Assembly: GCA_964648005.1 (NCBI GenBank)
Contig: CAZYKR010000217.1
Coordinates: 1 to 7,644, forward strand
Direction: 5' to 3'
DNA: 7,644 nucleotides
DNA from: JAGQTE01 sp964648005
GTDB taxonomy: Bacteria > Actinomycetota > Acidimicrobiia > Acidimicrobiales > Acidimicrobilacustridaceae
Shown one piece after another: positions 1 through 5,667 of this stretch; the first letter of the stretch is position 1; the number at the start of each line of letters is the position of its first letter. Under the pieces are notes generated by a model, which was not told where the DNA came from, did no database searches, and saw only the letters and a list, made by a program, of their open reading frames with translations. Position numbers and translations under genes: made by a program.

Positions 1-1
1 C

Positions 2-274
2 GACCCGGCCACCGACGCCGCCCTCGACCGGGCCCGCGCCACCGACGACATCGACGGGCGCATCGCCGCCTACGCCGACGTGCAACGGCGCTTCGCCGAG
101 GACCTGCCCTACATCTACCTGGACTTCACCCAGCCGGCGATCGCCGCCGGCAACGACGTGCGGGGCATCACCAACGGTCCGCTACCCGACGGCTCGCCGG
201 CGTACCCGATGGGTGGACCAGGCAGCTTCAGCTACGTGACGTTCCTCACCCAGACCTGGCTGGTCGACGGCTGA
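2..274 (+). CDS. ABC transporter solute-binding protein, family 5 (3' end only)
   Basis: The left edge cuts this gene; 90 codons are open from base 2 to the TGA at 272-274. The segment RIAAYADVQRRFAEDLPYIY, followed by a hydrophobic strand and NDVRGI, is the usual C-terminal signature of the DppA/OppA/NikA-type extracytoplasmic binding proteins (SBP_bac_5). There, a helix of the pattern R..Y..vQ....edlP.i precedes the last beta strands of lobe 1. Such proteins capture peptides, nickel chelates or other small solutes outside the membrane for an ABC importer. The ligand cannot be told from the tail. No permease or ATPase gene follows: the next gene is convergent, so any transporter partners must lie upstream of the window or elsewhere. 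The family call is fairly firm; the specificity is unknown. Confidence 0.82.
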   Translation, partial: DPATDAALDRARATDDIDGRIAAYADVQRRFAEDLPYIYLDFTQPAIAAGNDVRGITNGPLPDGSPAYPMGGPGSFSYVTFLTQTWLVDG

Positions 275-276
275 AC

Positions 277-295
277 CACGCCCGGCTCAGGCGTG
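277..295. terminator. Hairpin between convergent genes (possible bidirectional terminator)
   Basis: CACGCC (277-282) and GGCGTG (290-295) form a perfect 6-bp GC stem around a 7-nt loop. The hairpin fills nearly all of the 22-nt gap between the stop at 272-274 (+) and the stop at 297-299 (-). There is no T-run on either side, so it is not a textbook intrinsic terminator, but short GC stems without U-tails are common at actinobacterial 3' ends. Being perfectly paired, it could serve both strands. Confidence 0.5.
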
Positions 296-296
296 C

Positions 297-515
297 TCAC
301 GCGGCGCGGTCGTGGCGCTCGGGCAGCAGGTCGTGCACGTCGGCGCGACCGAACGTGCTCGGCACGAGCGGGCCCGGGCGTGCCCCGGCGCGCACCGCCG
401 CGGTCTGCACCGCCGCCACGCGTCGACGGGAACGGGCGGCGTCGATGATCCAGATGGCGACGCGTAGGGCCACCAGTGCGACGAGCACGAACAGGGGATC
501 GGCGATGGGGGGCAT
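297..515 (-). CDS. Small single-pass membrane protein, 72 aa, unknown function
   Basis: The ATG at 515 has a strong Shine-Dalgarno, GGAGGAG (524-530 on this strand), 8 nt upstream, and this decides the start. The protein opens with a short MPPIADP head. A hydrophobic segment at about residues 8-25 (LFVLVALVALRVAIWII) follows, then a basic stop-transfer stretch (RSRRR, about 28-32) and a polar tail of about 40 residues ending DLLPERHDRAA. The predicted topology is N-terminus out, tail in the cytoplasm (positive-inside rule). Its own ribosome site, a promoter-like AT-rich pocket just upstream, and a hairpin at its 3' end all support a real gene. The same frame stays open far upstream across the + strand flavoprotein gene, but that extension is a GC-rich shadow. 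I do not recognise a family; a small membrane anchor or regulatory peptide is possible but unproven. Confidence 0.62.
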   Translation of the reverse strand: MPPIADPLFVLVALVALRVAIWIIDAARSRRRVAAVQTAAVRAGARPGPLVPSTFGRADVHDLLPERHDRAA

Positions 516-540
516 GGCGGGCACTCCTCCGGGGGGTTTA

Positions 541-569
541 GTAGTAAATGAACGTCCGGTCCCCGTCGA
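541..569 (-). promoter_or_regulatory. Candidate promoter for the small membrane-protein gene
   Basis: On the - strand TCGACG (564-569, a 4/6 match to TTGACA) and TACTAC (541-546) are separated by exactly 17 nt. They lie in the most AT-rich stretch noticed in the window (537-551). Initiation about 7 nt past the -10 would give a leader of about 20 nt that just contains the GGAGGAG ribosome site. The -10 matches the consensus at only three positions, so this is a candidate resting mainly on spacing, base composition and position. Confidence 0.35.
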
Positions 570-587
570 TTCGTTCCCGCTCGCCGC

Positions 588-606
588 TATGACGTCGGTC
601 ACGTCG
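588..606 (+). promoter_or_regulatory. Possible -10 with overlapping TGAC-N4-GTCA operator, upstream of the flavoprotein gene
   Basis: TATGAC (588-593) is a 4/6 match to the sigma-70-type -10. It would place initiation about 54 nt before the ATG at 654. No convincing -35 is seen. Overlapping it are a short inverted repeat TGAC-GTCG-GTCA (590-601) and a direct repeat of ACGTCG (592-597 and 601-606), the kind of layout a repressor site over a promoter can take. The arms are only 4 bp long and GC-rich sequence yields such matches easily. Confidence 0.2.
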
Positions 607-653
607 AGCGGACGACTGGACCGCTGGGTGCATTGCTGCTGCACTGACACGCC

Positions 654-1799
654 ATGACCGACGCCCCCGCGCACGTCGTGGAGCTGGACCTGCCCGTCGC
701 TCGGGCTCGGGCGCTCTACGACCAGCTCGACGCCGCCGCCACGGCGACCCCGGCAGGCGACCCGGTGTCGCGGTCGTCGATCGACCTGCTGGCCCAGGCC
801 GACCTGCTCGGGCTGATGGTGCCTGCCGCCGTGGGTGGTCAGGAGCTGCCGCTCACCGAGATCGTCGACGTGTACGCCGAGGTGTCGCGCGCCGACGGGT
901 CGCTCGGGTGGTGCCACTTCGCCGCCGACTCGGCGGCGGCCTACTTCGGCGCCTACCTCGACGACGACGGCGTGGCCGAGGTCTTCGCCGACGGCGTGCC
1001 GCTCGTCGCCGGGCAGTTCGCCCCCAACGGCACCGCCACGGTCGTCGGCGACGACCTGATCGTGACGGGCGACTATCAGTTCGGCAGCGGCATCGCCCAC
1101 GCCACCTGGGCCGGCGCCGGCATCCTGACCCAACCCGACGGGGACGATCCGGGCGCCTACCTGTTCGCCTGCTTTCCGGTCGGTCTGGCGGAGCTCGACG
1201 GCAACTGGGACGTGCTCGGCCTGCAGGCCACGGCGAGCTTGGACTACCACGTGCGTGACGTGCGAGTGCCTCGCCGGTGGGCCTTCGACTTCTTCGCCCC
1301 GACCGTGCACCGGGGTGGCCCGCTGTATCGGCTCGGCGTGCTGCCCCTGACCGCGGCAGGACACGCCGGTTGGGCGATCGGGGTCACCCGCCGCATCCTC
1401 GACGAGGCGCGGGCGATTGCTGCTGGCACGACCCGCCTCGGCGCGGCCAGCAGCCTTGCCGAGTCCGAGCGGTTCCTCTACGAGTACGGCGTGCTCGAAG
1501 GGCGGTTCCGGGCCGGACGGGCCTGGGTGCGCGAGGTCTGCGCCGATGCCGAGGAGGAAGCACGGTTGCACGGTGCCGTGTCGCTCACCACGGCGAACCT
1601 GGTGCGTGAGGCATGCCGGCACGTGAACCAGGAGGGTGCCGACATCGCCCGCCAGATCTACCTGTTGTGCGGCACGCGGGCGCTGCGCGACGGACCGATC
1701 CAGCGGTGCTTCCGCGACCTGCACGCCGGGTCCCAGCACTTCTTCGCCTCGCCGGCCGCAGCCGTCGATCTGGCGCGCGCCCTGCTCGACGAGGCCTGA
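654..1799 (+). CDS. Acyl-CoA dehydrogenase-fold flavoprotein, likely group D flavin-dependent monooxygenase/hydroxylase
   Basis: The 381-aa product has the full acyl-CoA-dehydrogenase fold. The N-terminal helices (about 1-95) contain LLGLMVPAAVGGQELP (51-66). A middle beta domain (about 115-215) carries the typical W.vLGLqaTaS...v.dv.VP stretch (185-206). A C-terminal helical domain of the Acyl-CoA_dh_2 type ends in RCFRDLHAGSQHF (351-363). The RD-H-x4-H ending (H357, H362) resembles the HpaH/HsaA/C2-hydroxylase group, reduced-flavin-dependent oxygenases acting on phenols, steroid-derived phenols or nitrogen compounds. True dehydrogenases instead use a catalytic Glu in this last domain, and I see no clear equivalent. 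The length fits the group (about 390 aa). An in-frame stop at 645 excludes an earlier start; the ATG has no evident Shine-Dalgarno. No flavin reductase gene is nearby. The fold is secure, the hydroxylase reading is likely, and the substrate is unknown. Confidence 0.82.
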   Translation: MTDAPAHVVELDLPVARARALYDQLDAAATATPAGDPVSRSSIDLLAQADLLGLMVPAAVGGQELPLTEIVDVYAEVSRADGSLGWCHFAADSAAAYFGAYLDDDGVAEVFADGVPLVAGQFAPNGTATVVGDDLIVTGDYQFGSGIAHATWAGAGILTQPDGDDPGAYLFACFPVGLAELDGNWDVLGLQATASLDYHVRDVRVPRRWAFDFFAPTVHRGGPLYRLGVLPLTAAGHAGWAIGVTRRILDEARAIAAGTTRLGAASSLAESERFLYEYGVLEGRFRAGRAWVREVCADAEEEARLHGAVSLTTANLVREACRHVNQEGADIARQIYLLCGTRALRDGPIQRCFRDLHAGSQHFFASPAAAVDLARALLDEA

Positions 1800-1806
1800 C
1801 GATCCG

Positions 1807-2754
1807 GTGGCGACGCGTGGGGTCCCGCTCGACGGGCACGAATCGGCGGCGGCTGGGCTGGCCCGCCTGCTGGGTGCCGAGCTCGACATCGTCGTCGCCG
1901 AGGCGCCGGGCATCGTGGCCGATGACGACATCGAGCACCTGCATCGATGGCGTGTGGCGATCCGTCGGTCGCGTTCGATCCTGGCCGCGACCGACGGCGT
2001 GCTCGATGACGGGGCGATCGGGCACCTGCGCCGCGATCTGCGCCAGCTGATCCGGGTCAGCGGCCCGCTGCGCGACCTCGACGTGTGGTTGCGCGACCTC
2101 GATGCCATCCTCGCCGGTGTCGGCGGTGATCTGAGCGCCGTGCGGAGCCTGCTCGAGCGCGATCGGGACGCGGCGCGGGCCGCCCAGCTGGCGCTGTTGG
2201 CATCGGACGAGCATCGAGCCGTGCTGGCGGACTGGTCCGACGTGGTGGCTGCGGGGGCGATCGGTGGCGCGCCGTGGAGGGACACACCGATGCTCGGCGC
2301 GGTGGCGGCGTCGGCACTGGACGGGGCCCATCGGCGCGTGCGCCGCAGGGGTCGGCGCGTGCTCGACGGCGGGCCGCCCGCAGCCGTGCACGACCTGCGC
2401 AAGCGAGCCAAGGACCTGCGGTACCTGCTCGAGAGCTTCGCCCCGATGGCGCCCGCGGCGCTGGTCGACGGGCTGGCGGTGCCGCTACGCGCCCTGCAGG
2501 ACGTCCTCGGTGACTACCAGGACGACGAGGTGCGCCTCGGCGATCTCGACCGCTTCGCCCGTGAGGCGCACGCGCTCGGCGCGGCGGGCGCCGAAGCGGC
2601 TGTTGCCGCCGACGCCCTGGCGGCGACGATCGCCGCTCGCCACGACGCCGCCCGCGCCGCCGTCGACGATGCGACCGCGACGTTGTTGGCGAAGCCGACC
2701 CGACGCGCCGTCACCGCCGTCATCGACGCCATCGCCACCTCGGCAGCCGGCTGA
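1807..2754 (+). CDS. CHAD domain-containing protein (polyphosphate-binding helical protein)
   Basis: This 315-aa, almost wholly alpha-helical protein carries the CHAD signatures twice, as expected for its two four-helix bundles. The first bundle has H44-L-H46 with RV and RR (49-54), then GPLRDLDVW (86-94). The second has VHDLRKRAKDLRYLLESF (194-211) and LQDVLGDYQDDEV (230-242). The conserved His and the rows of Arg/Lys line a basic groove that in studied CHAD proteins binds inorganic polyphosphate. No CYTH triphosphate-tunnel domain is attached, so this is a stand-alone CHAD. The start is taken as GTG at 1807, 7 nt after the preceding stop; a GAGG at 1790-1793 is a distant ribosome site. The frame is open further upstream, but that part is the shadow of the flavoprotein gene. 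Tight spacing implies co-transcription with the flavoprotein. The 3' end is followed by a long hairpin. The family call is firm, the exact start less so. Confidence 0.86.
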   Translation: MATRGVPLDGHESAAAGLARLLGAELDIVVAEAPGIVADDDIEHLHRWRVAIRRSRSILAATDGVLDDGAIGHLRRDLRQLIRVSGPLRDLDVWLRDLDAILAGVGGDLSAVRSLLERDRDAARAAQLALLASDEHRAVLADWSDVVAAGAIGGAPWRDTPMLGAVAASALDGAHRRVRRRGRRVLDGGPPAAVHDLRKRAKDLRYLLESFAPMAPAALVDGLAVPLRALQDVLGDYQDDEVRLGDLDRFAREAHALGAAGAEAAVAADALAATIAARHDAARAAVDDATATLLAKPTRRAVTAVIDAIATSAAG

Positions 2755-2770
2755 CCGGGCCTGACACACT

Positions 2771-2822
2771 CGTTCTGGTAGTGGAACTGGTCGGCGAACT
2801 GACCGGTTGCGCTACCAGAACG
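2771..2822 (+). terminator. Long 24-bp hairpin in the convergent intergenic gap
   Basis: Arms 2771-2794 and 2799-2822 enclose a CGAA loop. The outer 11 bp (CGTTCTGGTAG / CTACCAGAACG) are perfect. The inner part has three G-U pairs (2782/2811, 2788/2805, 2793/2800) and one G-G mismatch (2784/2809). The hairpin begins 16 nt after the CHAD stop and ends 21 nt before the stop of the convergent gene, so it occupies most of the 89-nt gap. All three imperfect pairs are wobble-compatible only in RNA copied from the + strand; in - strand RNA they would be A-C mismatches. This suggests it belongs to the flavoprotein-CHAD transcript. No U-tract follows, so it may be an atypical terminator or a 3'-end stabiliser. 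Confidence 0.62.
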
Positions 2823-2843
2823 GTGGGGTGACGGGGGTGCCGG

Positions 2844-3395
2844 TCAGAGGCCGTGGACTTCGCCGCTGCGCACGGTGGTGCTTCCGCCGATGACGGTGGA
2901 CCCGGTGATGTGTCCGCCGGCGACCCACGCCGTGTCCTCGACGACGGCGTCACCGTCGATCACGGCGTCCCCGAGCACCTTCGCCGCGCCGCGCACCGTG
3001 GCCCGCCCGCCGATGAGCGCGCCGTTGCCGATCCGGACGTCCCCGCTGACGCGGGCCAGGCCCTCGACCGTGGCGTCCTCGACGGTGGCATTGCCCGAGA
3101 TGTCGGCCTGGCCGGCGATGACCGAGTCGTGGATGCGGGCGTTGTCGTGCACCTTGGCCTTGCCCTCGATGCGCGACGACCCGAAGACGCGGGCGTTGCC
3201 GAAGACGCGGGCGTCGCGGTCGATGTGCACCGTGTCCTCCGCCTCGGCGGTGTCGGCGACCAGTCCGCCCGGCGTGCCGTCGGCGTTGGTGTGGATGCGG
3301 GCCGACACCGGACCGGCACCGAAGTCGACCAGGTACTCGGTCGCCCGGAACTGGGTCCGGGGCGCTCGCTTCTCGCCAGGGGGTTGTCCCGTCAC
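2844..3395 (-). CDS. Hexapeptide-repeat (left-handed beta-helix) protein, YdcK-like
   Basis: The product is 183 aa. After a polar, basic N-terminus (1-16) and a short strand-forming segment (RATEYLVDFG, 17-26), residues about 55-178 are an almost unbroken series of short repeats with an aliphatic residue every few positions and G-N/G-D/D-A turns. Examples are ARVFGNARVFG, AKVHDNARIHD and DAVIDGDAVVED. This is the pattern of a left-handed parallel beta-helix such as E. coli YdcK and hexapeptide transferases. No catalytic His or acyltransferase loop can be picked out, so a structural or binding role is as likely as an enzymatic one. The start is GTG at 3395 with GGGAG just upstream. It follows the P450 gene by 75 nt on the same strand and may be the last operon member. 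The fold is fairly sure; the function is unknown. Confidence 0.78.
   Translation of the reverse strand: MTGQPPGEKRAPRTQFRATEYLVDFGAGPVSARIHTNADGTPGGLVADTAEAEDTVHIDRDARVFGNARVFGSSRIEGKAKVHDNARIHDSVIAGQADISGNATVEDATVEGLARVSGDVRIGNGALIGGRATVRGAAKVLGDAVIDGDAVVEDTAWVAGGHITGSTVIGGSTTVRSGEVHGL
3181..3214. repeat. Short direct repeat within the beta-helix gene
   Basis: The 16-mer CCGAAGACGCGGGCGT occurs at 3181-3196 and again, identical, at 3199-3214 (period 18 nt). It encodes two successive six-residue coils (ARVFGN / ARVFGS) on the - strand. An exact 18-nt period matches duplication or slippage of one helix repeat unit. Confidence 0.75.
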
Positions 3396-3470
3396 GTTCT
3401 CCCGCTCCTTCGCACCGCTGGGGCTGCGGCATCACCGGCTGCAGCGTGCCGCCGCCAGCGTAGGGGATCG

Positions 3471-4733
3471 TTACGGTCGGATCTTGAGGCGGATCGGGAT
3501 GTGCTTGGGTCCGCCGACGAACGACGACGCCAGCAGCTCGACGGGGCCGTCGAGCTCGAACGCTTCGATCCGCTCGATGAAGTGCCGCCAGAAGACCTTG
3601 AGGTCGAGGCGGGCGAGGTGCGCCCCCAGGCAGTAGTGCTCGCCGATGCCGAAGCCGAGGTGCGGGTTGGGTGATCGGTCCAGGCGGAAGGCGTACGGAT
3701 CGTCGAAGACGGCCTCGTCCCGGTTGGCGGAGGCGTAGAACAGCGCCAGGTGGTCGCCGGCTCGGATCTGGGTGCCGTGCAGCTCGTAGTCGGTGGTGGC
3801 GGTGCGCACGAAGTGGTTGACCGGGGTGGTCCAGCGGACGATCTCGTCGGCGCCGGTGGCCAGCAGGCCCGGGTCGCTCCGCAACGCCGCCAGCTGGTCG
3901 GGGTGGTCGTGCAGTGCCAGCAACCCCCCGGAGATGGCGTTGCGGGTGGTGTCGTGTCCGGCGACCATCACGAGGAACAGCAGCGAGTACAGCTCGAAGC
4001 GCGGCACGGGCTCGCCGTCGATCTCGGCGGCTGCCAGCACGCTCGACAGGTCGTGGCGCGGGTCGGCCCGTCGTTCGTCGAGCAGCTCGTCGAAGTAGGC
4101 GAACGCCTCGCCGATGAAGGCCAGGGCTTCTTGCACCGACTCGCCGTCGAGCATGAACTCCGGGTCCTCGAGTCCGAAGTTCTGGTTGGTGATGCGCAGC
4201 ACGAACTCCTCGCGCTCGTCGGGGATGCCGAGGATCTCGGTGATCATGCGCAGCGGCTGGCGGGCGGCGACGTCGCGCACGAAGTCGGCGCGGACCCAGC
4301 CGTCGGCGTCGGCGCCCTCGGCGAGCTGATCCCACAGCACGGCGGTGATGTCGTCGAGGCGGGCTTCGAGCTGGGCGATGGCGCGCGGCGTGAACCACGA
4401 GCTCACCAGCTTGCGGAAGTCGCGGTGCTCAGGCGGATCCTGGTTGACGAGCATGCGCAGCGGCGGGTTGTCGTCGAAGGCGCCCGGCTCGAACCCCGGC
4501 GGGTCGGGGATGAGGATGAACCGCCCCGCGCTCTTGAAGCGATCGGGCTGACGCGACACCTCGGTGATGTCGGCGGCCGTCGTGACCGCCCAGAACGGCC
4601 GGTAGCCCTCCGGGGCGAAGCGGTGCACCGGGTCCTCGGCGCGCAGGCGAGCCCAGGCGTCGTGCGGGTACCCGTGCTCGGCGTAGGACGCCGCGGTGAT
4701 GACGTCGAGGCCGTCGAGCGTGGTGTCGGTCAT
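3471..4733 (-). CDS. Cytochrome P450
   Basis: A complete soluble bacterial P450 of 420 aa, without a membrane anchor. All landmarks are present: the C-helix pattern PPEHRDFRKLVSSWF (100-114) contacting heme propionates; the I-helix oxygen-activation motif AGHDTT (258-263); ExxR as EIVR (297-300); and the heme loop FGIGEHYCLG (361-370), with C368 as the axial thiolate. It would monooxygenate a substrate using electrons from a ferredoxin and reductase, neither of which is encoded nearby. The overall look recalls the actinobacterial CYP124/125/142 lipid and steroid hydroxylases, but I cannot assign a subfamily by eye. The ATG at 4733 has AGGGG about 5 nt upstream. The start lies 25 nt after the DsrE2 stop, implying co-transcription with the sulfur genes, which is unusual company for a P450. 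Confidence 0.93.
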   Translation of the reverse strand: MTDTTLDGLDVITAASYAEHGYPHDAWARLRAEDPVHRFAPEGYRPFWAVTTAADITEVSRQPDRFKSAGRFILIPDPPGFEPGAFDDNPPLRMLVNQDPPEHRDFRKLVSSWFTPRAIAQLEARLDDITAVLWDQLAEGADADGWVRADFVRDVAARQPLRMITEILGIPDEREEFVLRITNQNFGLEDPEFMLDGESVQEALAFIGEAFAYFDELLDERRADPRHDLSSVLAAAEIDGEPVPRFELYSLLFLVMVAGHDTTRNAISGGLLALHDHPDQLAALRSDPGLLATGADEIVRWTTPVNHFVRTATTDYELHGTQIRAGDHLALFYASANRDEAVFDDPYAFRLDRSPNPHLGFGIGEHYCLGAHLARLDLKVFWRHFIERIEAFELDGPVELLASSFVGGPKHIPIRLKIRP

Positions 4734-4758
4734 GGATGCCCCTGGTGGTCGTCGGGTG

Positions 4759-5226
4759 TCAGGTGAAGATGATCTCGCCGCCGGCGGCGATGTCGTAGAA
4801 CTCGCCGACGGTGATGATGCCCTCCACCTGCTCGACGAAGTCGTCCTCGGTCATGTCGAACATGTCGACCGACGCCTTGCAGGCGTACATGCCGGCGCCG
4901 GTGTCACCGATGAACTCGATGAACTCGGGGATGTCGGGGATCTCGAGCTCGTGCATCTTCTTGGCCATCATGTGCGTGGCGATGCCCGACATGCCGGGCA
5001 GGGCACCCAGCAACGTCGCCATGTGCATGCCGGGGTTGCCGACGGTGGCGACCTTGATGTGCTCCATGCGCTTGCGGTGGATGGCGTCGAGGCCGAAGAA
5101 GGTGAAGAACAGGTTGGCCTCGATGCCCTCGGCTCGCGCCCCGTTGGCCATGATCAGCCCGGGATAGATGCCGTCCAAGGATCCCTTGGAGATGATGATC
5201 GAGACCTTCTCGATGGTGTCGCCCAT
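4759..5226 (-). CDS. dsrE2: DsrE2-type sulfurtransferase (DsrE/DsrF/DsrH-like family)
   Basis: The 155-aa product matches the DsrE2 branch. It has an opening strand and loop KVSIIISKGSLDGIYPGL (7-24), FFTFFGLDAI (40-49), VGNPGM (62-67), and the Cys segment YACKASVDMFDM (114-125), with C116 as the only cysteine. It ends in a strand (EIIFT). Related proteins carry sulfane sulfur as a persulfide on this Cys and exchange it with TusA-, TusE- or rhodanese-type partners. No transmembrane segment is evident, unlike some DsrE2 proteins. The start is ATG at 5226, with AGGAG (5237-5241) 10 nt upstream; the frame is open further up, but that overlaps tusE and is non-coding. No tusA gene adjoins it, although tusA commonly accompanies dsrE2. 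It sits between the TusE gene (80-nt gap) and the P450 gene (25-nt gap). Confidence 0.85.
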   Translation of the reverse strand: MGDTIEKVSIIISKGSLDGIYPGLIMANGARAEGIEANLFFTFFGLDAIHRKRMEHIKVATVGNPGMHMATLLGALPGMSGIATHMMAKKMHELEIPDIPEFIEFIGDTGAGMYACKASVDMFDMTEDDFVEQVEGIITVGEFYDIAAGGEIIFT

Positions 5227-5249
5227 GATCGTGGTGCTCCTGTGTGCTG

Positions 5250-5296
5250 CGGTCGGTGTGCTGGTGCGGTCGGGTGCGGTCGGTGTGGTCGGTGTG
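5250..5296. repeat. Degenerate short tandem repeat between tusE and dsrE2
   Basis: GGTCGGTGTG occurs exactly at 5251-5260, 5278-5287 and 5287-5296, with a variant GGTCGGGTG at 5268-5276. On the transcribed - strand this reads as repeated CACACCGACC, giving a C/A-rich, G-poor leader just ahead of the dsrE2 ribosome site. Related GGTCGG elements appear in the preceding gap (5636-5641 and 5658-5663). It could be a protein-binding array, an unstructured translation-enhancing leader or plain slippage sequence. Confidence 0.6.
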
Positions 5297-5306
5297 CCGG
5301 TGCGCG

Positions 5307-5624
5307 TCAGATGCAGCCGCGGGGCTTGGGGATGCCGGCGACCTTGGCCGCCTGCTTGGCCGGGCCCTTCGGGAAGAGCTGGTACAGCTCCTTGACGGGG
5401 ACGCCGGAGGTCTTGCCGAGGATGCGCACGGTGGGTCCGGTGCCCTTGGCGTCGTACTCGCTGCGCATGAAGCGGATGACCTCCCAGTGGCGGTCGGTCA
5501 GCGTGTCGATGCCCTCGCCGGCGGCGAGCTCGGGTGCCATCGCCTCGGTCCACTGGGACGGGTCCTCGAAGAAGCCCTCGTCGTTGACGGTCACGTCGGT
5601 GCCTGCGTAGGTGGCGGTGGGCAT
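5307..5624 (-). CDS. tusE: TusE/DsrC-family sulfur carrier lacking the second cysteine
   Basis: At 105 aa this is a full-length DsrC/TusE protein. It has DEGFFEDPSQW (15-25), the DTLTDRHWEVIRFMR segment (40-54), GPTVRIL (63-69), LFPKGPAKQAAKVAGIPKP (83-101) and the flexible C-terminal arm ending GCI. The penultimate Cys (C104, 'CysA'), which carries sulfur, is present. The second redox Cys of true DsrC, 11 residues earlier, is Ala (A93). The protein therefore cannot form the intramolecular disulfide or DsrAB trisulfide cycle and resembles E. coli TusE in this respect, a persulfide relay protein. The ATG at 5624 is preceded by a perfect AGGAGG (5630-5635) at 5 nt. It follows the SQR-like gene by 43 nt. 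Its partner on the sulfur path is probably the neighbouring DsrE2; no TusBCD, MnmA or DsrAB is visible. Confidence 0.88.
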   Translation of the reverse strand: MPTATYAGTDVTVNDEGFFEDPSQWTEAMAPELAAGEGIDTLTDRHWEVIRFMRSEYDAKGTGPTVRILGKTSGVPVKELYQLFPKGPAKQAAKVAGIPKPRGCI

Positions 5625-5667
5625 GGGGTCCTCCTGGTCGGTCGCGTGTGCAGGTGGGGTCGGGTGG

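Noticed and set aside
1636..1806. Upstream extension of the CHAD frame into the flavoprotein gene
   Set aside because: It lies inside the conserved C-terminal coding region of the flavoprotein and translates to Ser/Arg/Pro-rich sequence unlike any CHAD N-terminus; the GTG at 1807 just after the flavoprotein stop is a better start.
297..2411. Open frame of about 700 codons on the - strand antisense to the flavoprotein and CHAD genes
   Set aside because: Its sequence is Arg/Ser/Pro-rich low-complexity with no family resemblance, while the opposite strand encodes two clear protein families. Only its last 72 codons, which have their own ribosome site, are kept as a gene.
3400..3470. Possible terminator between the P450 and the beta-helix gene
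   Set aside because: A GCTGC/GCAGC pairing exists but its loop is long and the inner pairing poor; it is not distinguishable from chance in such GC-rich DNA.
2853..4766. Long + strand open frames opposite the beta-helix and P450 genes
   Set aside because: They are rich in Gly, Val, Asp, Arg and Ala with no recognisable motifs, and arise because the - strand genes have few stop-generating codons at this GC content.
5250..5296. Possible CRISPR-like or attachment-site repeats
   Set aside because: Copies are only 10 nt long, overlap or vary in spacing, and have no unique spacers of uniform length; no integrase or cas gene is nearby.
5227..5553. Upstream extension of the DsrE2 frame across tusE
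   Set aside because: The extension is antisense-like Arg/Thr/Pro-rich sequence overlapping the well-supported tusE gene in another frame. The ATG at 5226 has a ribosome site and begins the conserved DsrE2 fold.
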